A DNA stretch of 64,000 nt from Nematostella vectensis (taxonomy: Eukaryota > Cnidaria > Anthozoa > Actiniaria > Edwardsiidae). Shown here piece by piece: positions 56,091 to 64,000 of this stretch. Where the stretch lies: assembly GCF_932526225.1 (NCBI RefSeq), contig NC_064039.1, positions 12,852,139-12,916,138 on the forward strand, read 5' to 3'. The stretch's first letter is position 1; each line of letters starts with the position of its first letter. The notes beneath the pieces are model-generated. The model did no database searches, was not told the origin of the DNA, and saw nothing but the letters and a program-made list of their open reading frames with translations. A program made the position numbers and the translations under genes.

Positions 56091-58764
56091 TAATATTACA
56101 GAAATCGGTAAGTTACAAAGTCATCAAAGCGTTTAGTTACAGAAATATGTTTGTAGGTATTCATACTGCCGGATCTTAGTGAGTATCCATGCTCGTTATT
56201 AATTACGCCTCCAGTAATTACAGATCGAAGGGGTTCTAGCTCCTTAGCGGAGGTCATGAGACTGATACAAAGCTCGCGCCTGCGGTCAGCAAGACTTTGG
56301 AGCCCGCTGGCGTCCAAGGCCTCCTTGTATCGTAGATGGGGTAAACGATGCGGAGGGCCCTCTTTTGGATGCCCTCAACAATGTCGACAAGGAACCCTGG
56401 TATATTAGCCCATACTGGACCTGCGTACTCCACAACAGATCTAATGAGTACACAATAGATGGCAACAAGATCATGGACCGGTACTCCAGATATCTTAAGG
56501 AGCCGGAGAGCGTAGAGCCTTTTGTTTGCCTTCTTAACTACATAGTCTACGTGCTTATTCCACAATAGATCTGAGCTAATGTGGACGCCGAGGATTTTGT
56601 AGCTTCCAACCCTTTTAATCACGGGGCCCATGAGTTGCAGGGCATTAACTGGCGATGGCTGGTACTGCAGGAAATTAATGACTAATTCCCGACACTTTTT
56701 GGGGTTGAGCCTCATCCCACGCTCCGTAGCAAAATTGCAAATATCATTAGCAATAAATGGCAGATAACTTGGCGAGCACCTGGGAATCACTTCAAAGATA
56801 ATGGTGTCATCAACATACTTAATGCGATATGGCCAAGTGCTCGCCAGCCTGTTTACAAGTATAGCAAACAATAGTGGAGCAAGCTTAGTGCCTTATGGTA
56901 TGCCCCCATTAGGGAACACAGGCGATGAGGTGTGGCCACTGATTTTGACGCGCTGTGGTCGGGCTGTGAGAAAGGCAGCAATCCAATTTTGGAGATACTC
57001 GTTGACTCCCAGGAGGTCGAGCTCAGACATTAAGACGTTATGGTCGACTAAGTCAAAGCCCTTTGAAAAGTCGGCAAAAAATATGCGCACATAATTTTCG
57101 CCTCTTTCAAGCGATTCAAGGATGCAATGGAGAAAATACACCATGGACTGCACAGTAGACTCCCCTGTTACAGAGAACTGTTTAGGGTCAAGCTTATCCT
57201 TAACGCATGCGAAGAGCGAATCAAGTGCAATTCCCTCCATAACTTTAGCTAACTGAGAAGTAAGGGTAATGGGTCTAAGGTCCTCACTCAGAGTCTTTGG
57301 AGGGTAGCACTTTGGCACTGGATGGACAATCGACTCCTTCAGTTCTTGGGGAACAAAGCCTTCCATCAATAAGGAATTGTACAGGTTGCAGACGACATCA
57401 GACAGTTCAGGGGCAAATTCCTTTCATATGACACTAGGGACTGGGTCAGGTCCAGATGTCTTCTTCACTTTGATGCGACTTAGGGCTTTAAACGCCTTTC
57501 CAGGGGTGATAAGCAGTTCAGGGGGGACTGGCCCCGAGCAGGTAACTTGCTGGCTGATGGGCGCGAAATTAGACGTAAGACCAAGGAGAAACTCATTGAA
57601 TCTTTCAGCAAGAATCTGGACCAACGGGGTAGAGTCATCCATCAGTTGGTGCAACCACTCATTTGAGACAACGGAGCCACTGAGAAATTTGACTTCCTGC
57701 CACCAGCGGGAAATATTTGACTCTTTAAGCGCAGCAACTTTGTTGGAATAGTATCTTTCTCTGCATCCTTTACACTCTCTTTGCACTTGATTCCTGAGTT
57801 CTTTGTACAGGCAAGAGTCTTTACCGAGGGTGGTAAGAGCCTTCTGTCTGCGAGCAATCAAGGAACAAAGTGATGTGCCAATCCAAGGTTTGTTTGTGGC
57901 ACAGACTTGAACTCTCTGCAAGGAAAGATAAGTGTTCACAGCGTCAGTGATGACAGTATAGAACCGCTCAAATTTCTCCCTAGCCGTCTGAAGGCTCAAG
58001 ATGGCATTCCAGCAAAATTGAGTGATCCAGCGGCCAAAGGCGTCCAAGTTTCGTCGCCAGACAGAGCTCTTGTGGGCTTTGGGGTTGGTAACCGACAAGT
58101 TGGGCTTGATTAGGATTGGGTAGTGATCGCAACTACCCATCTTGGAGAGCTGTAAAGGTTGCTGAAAGTACTTTGGTTTGTTGGTCAGACACCAATCGAG
58201 TATACCGGTGTCTCTGGTCAAGACATTTATTATCTGAGTCAGGCCAGTCTTGTGAGTGACATATTGAGCCTTTAATCCGGTGCTGCTTGGATTGAAATCG
58301 CCTGTGACAACTACAAGGCCATCGGTGTGCTTTGAGAGGAAAGACTCACAGTTCTTGTCGATATGGTCAACAAGTTGACGATTCATCTCTCCATTGGAAG
58401 GAGGGTGGTAGATGAATCCGATAAGCAGCGTGGATACACTCCTTGGAAGCCAATAGGGTCTAACACTGATCCATAAAGATTCAATGGAGAGGTCTTCAAA
58501 TTCTGGTAACCTCCTACAAGGGTACCGAGAGTTGATATAGGTACAGACTCCACCGCCACGACTTGTAGTCCTGTCATTTCTAAAACACAGGTAACCTGGT
58601 AGGTGGATTAATGGATCGGGATGAGACTCATTCAGCCAGGTTTCCGTTAAGCAGATAATTCCCGCTGGAAATTGCATAATGGCTGCGTATAATTCGTCTA
58701 GCTTCGACCAGAAAGCCAGGATAGGATAGTATACCGGTACAACATTCGATGGATTGTTAATCAT
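56082..58764 (-). mobile_element. LINE copy 2 (APE-type non-LTR retrotransposon), nearly full ORF2 but with stops
   Basis: One reading frame from 58764 to 56254 encodes an AP-endonuclease-like domain (ICLTETWLNESHPD, VVVTGDFNPS, SCDHYPILI), a linker, an RT domain (SKGFDLVDHNVL, KYVDDTIIFE, which keeps the YVDD loop) and a thumb/C-terminal part. In-frame stops occur at about 57424 and 56893, and a frameshift near 56310 moves the C-terminal part (SGLQSLADRRRELC) into another frame ending at 56096. It lies directly 5' of LINE copy 1 on the same strand. The family is CR1/jockey-like; exact clade not determined. Confidence 0.88.
56096..58764 (-). pseudogene. Endonuclease-reverse transcriptase pseudogene of LINE copy 2
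   Basis: About 885 codons long with only two nonsense codons and one frameshift visible, so it is younger than copy 1. The codon at 56893 stands where the RT motif QGTKLAP needs Gln; TAA against CAA suggests a single C-to-T change. No ORF1 was seen upstream. Confidence 0.85.
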
Positions 58765-58861
58765 CTTTGACAGTCAAACGCTTTCAACTAGCAATGACAC
58801 ATGAAAACAGAGACAAGATTCACAGAGCTACAATAGCCGTGGCAGCCATTTTGGGCGCCGC

Positions 58862-59620
58862 TGTACAAATTGGTTTTTGCAATTACGTTTTTGACATAAC
58901 TGCAAAATGGAAGGCTTACCCATATGCCGAGGTTGGTTTTTGCAATTATGTTTTTGACATAACTGCAAAATGAAGAGTTTACCTATATACCGAGGTTGGT
59001 TTTTGCAATTATGTTTTTGACATAACTGCAAAATGGAGAGTTTACCAATATACCGAGGTTGGTTTTTGCAATTATGTTTTTGACATAACTGCAAAATGAA
59101 GAGTTTACCTATATACCGAGGTTGGTTTTTGCAATTATGTTTTTGACATAACTGCAAAATGGAGAGTTTACCAATATACCGAGGTTGGTTTTTGCAATTA
59201 TGTTTTTGACATAGCTGCAAAATGAAGAGTTTACCTATATACCGAGGTTGGTTTTTGCAATTATGTTTTTGACATAACTGCAAAATGGAGAGTTTACCAA
59301 TATACCGAGGTTGGTTTTTGCAATTATGTTTTTGACATAGCTGCAAAATGGAGAGTTTACCTATATGCCGAGGTTGGTTTTTGCAATTATGTTTTTGACA
59401 TAACTGCAAAGTGGGGGGTTTACCCATATACCGAGGTTGGTTTTTGCAATTATGTTTTTGACATAAGTGCGAAATTGAGAGTTCACCCTATATGCGGAGG
59501 TTGGGTTTTACAATTATGTTTTTGACATAACTTCAAAATGTAGAGTTCAACCTATATGCGAAGGTTTGGTTTTGCATTATGTTTTTGACTAACTTATTGA
59601 GAGTTTACCGATTTTAGGAG
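58862..59620 (-). repeat. 63-bp palindromic minisatellite, left array (about 12 copies)
   Basis: Each unit contains an imperfect palindrome: TTGCAATTATGT, a TTTTG loop, then ACATAACTGCAA, followed by AATGGAGAGTTTACC and ATATACCGAGGTTGG. Period 63 bp = 21 codons, so the minus strand is open over nine units with CQKHNCKNQPR repeats. Copies after 59440 are diverged and shortened. Confidence 0.93.
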
Positions 59621-59847
59621 GTTGGATATAATTTGCGCACGATCAGATAGATGTGGTTTCTTCTGTAAACTGTCAAGCCATTTGGTTGACATTTCTATTT
59701 AGCATCGCTTGAACAATGCCCGTTTTAATTGACTGATGGATGCTGTATTGTTACCGACAATAAAACCGGAAGTATTAACCGATCAGTTGACTTGTGGTTT
59801 AGACTCTGTAAAATGCGTTTCGGGAGATTAGAAGGCCACCCTTGACG
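59621..59847. other. Spacer between inverted 63-bp arrays
   Basis: 227 bp without recognisable repeats or coding sequence. Confidence 0.4.
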
Positions 59848-59966
59848 TGATTTTGCAGTTATGTCAAAAACATAATTGCAAAACCCAACCTCGGTATAAG
59901 GGTGAGTTCTATATTTTGCAGTTATGTCAAAAACATAATTGCAAAACCCAACCTCGGTATAAGGAT
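59848..59966 (+). repeat. Two inverted copies of the 63-bp palindromic unit
   Basis: TTTTGCAGTTATGTCAAAAA and CATAATTGCAAAACCCAACC, the complement of the left-array unit, occur twice (about 59850-59908 and 59913-59966). Confidence 0.9.
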
Positions 59967-60694
59967 AAATCTTGCTTCCTGACGATAAATCGTGGCGCTA
60001 GAATTAGTGTGGTGGCACATTTATTCCTAAGAGCTCTTATGAAACCTCTCACCTTATTGTTTTGTTTCTGTGTGTTTGTGTATCTCCTTTTATCAGCCCG
60101 CCAGGTACATGCCATTCACTTCACTCCATTCTTTGTGTTCTTGCCGTTTCTGCTGCCTGTACCTCCGCGTATTATTTTCACTCAATATAGGCCATCGCAT
60201 AAGCTCATCGCTTATCTTAGAGCGCGCATCGTTACACAATCTCTCTCTACACGACACAATATAACACCCCGTACTCAAGGAGCCAACTGTCCTATACTTA
60301 TATAACCACTATCTATCTCCTATTTGCCATCCATTTCTTTCTTTTATACCGTATCTGCACGCTTTCATATTTTATTCCTATCACCTGTATTTTAATTCCA
60401 TTTAATTGTCTACAAGCTCACATTACACTCCACAAGATTGAATAACATTTTATCACAAGAAGTTATCAACAGGTAATTATCACCTTCCTTCGAAGGTCAA
60501 ACACACAGTTCTCCCCTAACATCTCACTGCTAGCCTATTTCTACCTCTCATACATAGCCACTAATCCAACTCTTACAGCCCCCAATGCAATACACCATAT
60601 AAAATAGCCACACTTACACACTTTAACCCACGCACCAACGTCCATTACCACACATTTTATCACCCCACACAGCCACAGCTAAGCCCCGACGTCT
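59967..60694. other. Sequence separating two blocks of the right-hand 63-bp array
   Basis: About 730 bp, C- and T-rich on the plus strand, without a supported gene. It interrupts an array of the same orientation, so it may be an insertion, but no inverted ends or target duplication were found. An open frame running from the repeat into it (to 60305) has two hydrophobic stretches but no support as a gene. Confidence 0.4.
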
Positions 60695-61110
60695 CTGTTA
60701 TGTTAAAAACATAATTGCAAAACCCAACCTCGGTATATAGGTAAACCTTCCATTTTGCAGTTATGTCGAAAACATAATTGCAAAACCCAACTTCGGCATA
60801 TAGGTAAACCTTCCATTTTGCAGTTATGTCAAAAACATAACTGCAAAACCCAACCTCGGTATATAGGTAAGCCTTCCATTTTGCAGTTATGTCGAAAACA
60901 TAATTGCAAAACCCAACCTCGACACATAGGTAAACCTTCCATTTTGCAGTTATGTCAAAAACATAATTGCAAAACCCAACCTCGGTATAAGGGTAAACCT
61001 TCCATTTCGCAGTTATGTCAAAAACATAATTGCAAAACCCAACCTCGGTATATAAGTGTTCTCTATATTTTGCAATATTTTTTTCCTGAGAAACATAATT
61101 GCAAAACGCT
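60695..61110 (+). repeat. 63-bp palindromic minisatellite, right array (about 6.5 copies)
   Basis: Same unit as 59848-59966, in opposite orientation to the left array. Variants: AAAACATAACTGC in one copy (making the palindrome perfect), CGACACATAGG in another. The last copy is broken by ATTTTTTTCCTGAGA at about 61077. Confidence 0.93.
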
Positions 61111-61508
61111 ATGATCCTCTATAGAAGAAGTTAACTGCGAAATTTGCAAATGTGTTTTATCCCGATTGCTTAGGAGTGTCTTATTATTTACGCGCACTGC
61201 ACTTTGATCCCCCTGTTACCGACAGTGCCGAACAACGTATGCGCATGCGCATGTTCTGGCGAAAACAAGCTGTTTTGACTAACTGGACAGCATTAAAATC
61301 ATACGGTACAAAAGATGACAGATTTGTGTGATAATGAGGGAGTCATAAAGGAAATCATAGCCTTAAGTTTGGTCTAGTTTTCTTAGCACTCGCCACTGGC
61401 CCTGTTATCCTCTTACCAAGGACAGTGTTATCAGGGAGTCTGGGACGAGTTTTCTCGAGCCTCGTTCACGTGGCACAGCGGTATCTTCCATCAAACCAAA
61501 ATAAGAAA
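61111..61508 (+). promoter_or_regulatory. Upstream region of ERI1 with an NRF-1 site
   Basis: TGCGCATGCGCA at 61240-61251 is a perfect palindromic NRF-1 consensus, about 260 bp before the ERI1 ATG. A remnant of the 58-bp minisatellite lies at 61176-61206. No TATA box was evident. Confidence 0.5.
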
Positions 61509-63533
61509 ATGGCAGAAGGAAGTTCGGAAAAGAAGACAGAGGAAGGGGTAAATTACGATCATCCAGTGTACAAGGAGATATCGTTATCCAATGGCATGAT
61601 AAATAGGATGAAGAAGGAGGAAGTCAAGGATATCTTGGTCAAACTTGGCCTTGATTCGAGGTAAAGTGAATAATTCGATGCTTAAAAGAGTGAAACTGAA
61701 AGTGCAATTTAGTAACATAGCCCCAAATCACTTATTTTAATTTGTCTTGGCCAAGCAATTTTTATAAATTTTACTTAAATATCTTAAGTTCTCGGAGAAC
61801 GGTCCATGCACGACATATAAAAATGTGAGATTAGTAAATCAACTCCCTAATAAGAAACATGGACATGTTAAACTGAATTTGAATATAATCATTTATTCCA
61901 AAACAAGCACATTTTAAATGGAGCTTGCACCATGAAATGATCCAATGCCCGAATATGTCATAACACGGGGATATCGATTAAACAAACTGTTGTTTATTAT
62001 GGTAGATAACTACACTGGCACATACAAACGATATCAGCATTTGTTATTGACAGGTTTTTCCTTTGAGCACATGGAGAAATCAAACATGTGCACTATCAAC
62101 ATAAATTCTAAATCTCAATTTTCCTAATATGATTATTGCTTTCATTAGCTAATTATTTTTCTATTTGTTAAAATTAGAGGGGTAAAGGAAGTCCTCCAAA
62201 GAAGACTAAAAAATCACATCAAAAAGGAGAAACTTGCCAAGGCCAAAGTCCAGCATTGCTCCGTTGACCGGGATGGCATAGCTTACTACTGTGTCATTGA
62301 CTTCGAGGCAACTTGTGAGAAGGAAAACCCAGAGGGGTATCAACATGAAATCATTGAATTTCCAGCAGTGCTGGTTAATGCAAAGACTTTAGAAATTGTA
62401 AGTACAGGCTAACATCGATATAGTGTTACTCAATATAATGACAGTCTCAATAAAATGTTTGCCAGTAGAAAATTATCAAGGTTTCACTGTATTTGATAGT
62501 AAACATTAAATTTGGGGTTGGAGAAAATGACTGGGGACAACAATAACTTTTGAAAATTGACTAACTGTGGCTTCCCCTTGTTTCTATATTTATGTAGACT
62601 GCCTTTGCTTATATTTACACCCCAACACCACCCCTTTAAAAACTGTTGGGCAGACCTTAGGCATGTTGCAGTGATTTGTACTAACATAGTTCTACTCTTC
62701 AATAATACAGGAAGGCGAATTTCAACAGTATTGTAAACCTCTTTTGAAACCCAGGCTAACCAAGTTTTGCCAGGAACTAACTGGAATCTCTCAGGTACTG
62801 TTGGTCATTTCTATATTTAAGCAGCTGTTTTAAAATAATTGTGCTAATGTCTTGTTTTTCTTTCAGGAAACTGTTGATAAATCAGACAACTTCCCCCAGG
62901 TGCTTGACAACTTTCATATCTGGCTCAAAGAGAGAGGAATTGGAACAACTCACAAGTTTGCTGTGGTCACAGACGGGTGAGGAGCTCACATGTACAGCCA
63001 ACATTTTCTTTCTGTCATCAAATGTTTAATTCTTTAACTATTATAGCGGACTAAATTGATGTATAACTGTGAGATAAAATTCCTAGCTTACTGCTATTGT
63101 ATGACATCACTCATAAACTCACTTTTGGGATCCCAGTGTCGAGGTCAGCATAGCTTTCCCCATCAGCCTTGTTCCGCCGCATTTTCATGCATTCTTGACA
63201 CCCTTGGGTCCCGAGGATGATTTTTGTGTAATTATCGTCTTACATTTTTTTGCATTGTTTTACAGGCCTTGGGACATCCAAAGATTTCTTGTTACCCAAT
63301 GTGAAATTTGCAACATCAATCTCCCTAAATGGTCAAGGAAGTACATCAACCTCAGGAAACATTATCGGAACTTTTACAAAATGAAATGCAAGTTGAGCGA
63401 AATGCTTGAAAACTTGGGACTGGAGTTTGAGGGGAGACCTCACTCTGGCCTGGATGACTCCAGAAATATTGCAAGAATTTTAATCAAAATGCTTAAAGAT
63501 GGTGGTGATTTGTCTTTTAATGACATAGTCTAA
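61509..63533 (+). CDS. ERI1: ERI1, 3'-5' exoribonuclease (histone stem-loop / small RNA nuclease)
   Basis: Five exons join in frame: 61509-61660, 62178-62397, 62711-62794, 62867-62976, 63266-63533 (TAA), giving 277 residues. The enzyme trims 3' ends of histone mRNA stem-loops, 5.8S rRNA and siRNAs. A SAP-type nucleic-acid-binding domain (MKKEEVKDILVKLGLDSRGV..LQRRLK) covers about residues 35-65. The DEDDh exonuclease core follows: VIDFEAT (Asp92, Glu94), VVTDGPWD (Asp188), and GRPHSGLDDS (His248, Asp253), so all catalytic residues are present. The start MAEGSSEKK was chosen as the first ATG in frame; the upstream in-frame extension has no ATG. No frame defect. Confidence 0.96.
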
Positions 63534-64000
63534 ATGAAACCTCAATCATTTTCTAAGATTTTCAACAAAGTACACTTTTTTTAGTCCAGGTGCCCATATT
63601 TGGGCATCCTAGTTGAGTCTAGATGCCCATATTTGGTCATCCTAGTTGAGTCTCGGTGCCATATTTGGGCATTCTATGTCAGCGTACACATTCTCCATGC
63701 CTGCCGGCCTGTGTGAACTTAAACACGAGGTTCCACTTTAAAAGGGAAAGCTCCTCCCACCCCCGGGCTCAAAAATTAAAAATTGATCAAAAATCGCTAA
63801 TCTCTGAGCCTCAGTTGGTTTGAATAAAAATATTTTTGCACAGGTAACAAGACAGTTGTGTGAAGAGATTGATAAATTAGTGATTTGCTGTCCACATTTT
63901 CGGCGCAAAATTTTAAAATTTGCGCTACCCATAATCTAACGAATGTGCATAAATTATTATCGCGCTGTGACGAAAATGCTTGTATTTTACCGCGCACACA
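63534..64000. other. ERI1 3' UTR and downstream sequence with a short tandem repeat
   Basis: At about 63590-63672 three units of about 34 bp (GTGCCCATATTTGGGCATCC, then TAGTTGAGTC) occur; each holds the palindrome GCCCATATTTGGGC or a mutated form. No further gene was recognised. Confidence 0.6.

Noticed and set aside
58828-59427. 199-aa minus-strand ORF of 21-aa CQKHNCKNQPR repeats, and the matching plus ORF at 60755-61114
   Set aside because: The 63-bp period is a multiple of three, so openness follows from the repeat; no start context, no splice or promoter support.
59847-60305. 152-aa plus-strand ORF with two hydrophobic segments
   Set aside because: It begins inside the 63-bp repeat and runs into unsupported sequence; no homolog recognised.

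Overview
The window is invertebrate animal nuclear DNA: AT-rich, with intron-split genes using GT-AG splice sites, many minisatellites, MITEs and LINE copies. Gene content, exon structure and repeat style fit a cnidarian, most likely an anthozoan such as a sea anemone or coral. That assignment is inference; no species-specific marker is present.

Six conserved genes were assembled by joining exons whose splice phases all agree. They are ABHD12-like lipase (+, 1399-15887, first exon not found); B4GALT7 (-, 27991-25037); LYAR (+, 28625-30625); NSMCE4 (-, 40155-31746); HEATR4 (+, 40616-50389); and ERI1 (+, 61509-63533). B4GALT7/LYAR and NSMCE4/HEATR4 are head-to-head pairs sharing short intergenic promoters. 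The genes have unrelated jobs (lipid hydrolysis, glycosaminoglycan linker synthesis, nucleolar growth control, SMC5/6 complex, HEAT scaffold, 3'-5' RNA trimming), so this is a housekeeping neighbourhood and not a pathway cluster. Between 20.5 and 23.0 kb lie two short intronless paralogs of unknown function, facing each other, each with a TATA box and a CACGTG E-box.

Repeats dominate. A 10.4-kb array of about 260 copies of a 40-bp unit fills one ABHD12 intron (3.9-14.3 kb). A 3.55-kb array of about 118 copies of a 30-bp unit fills one NSMCE4 intron (34.9-38.4 kb). HEATR4 introns carry several minisatellites that look like tandem copies of the adjacent exon-intron boundary. The end of NSMCE4 is a triplicated 94-bp module carrying stop codon and poly(A) signal. 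From 50.7 to 61.2 kb there is a 58-bp minisatellite, a pure 2.04-kb (TACC)n tract, two decayed minus-strand LINEs, and 63-bp palindromic minisatellites in opposite orientations. At least four MITE-like elements and one larger terminal-inverted-repeat element were found by eye.

The least explained items are the convergent orphan gene pair, the splice-boundary minisatellites, the triplicated gene end, and the (TACC)n tract sitting exactly at a LINE 3' end.
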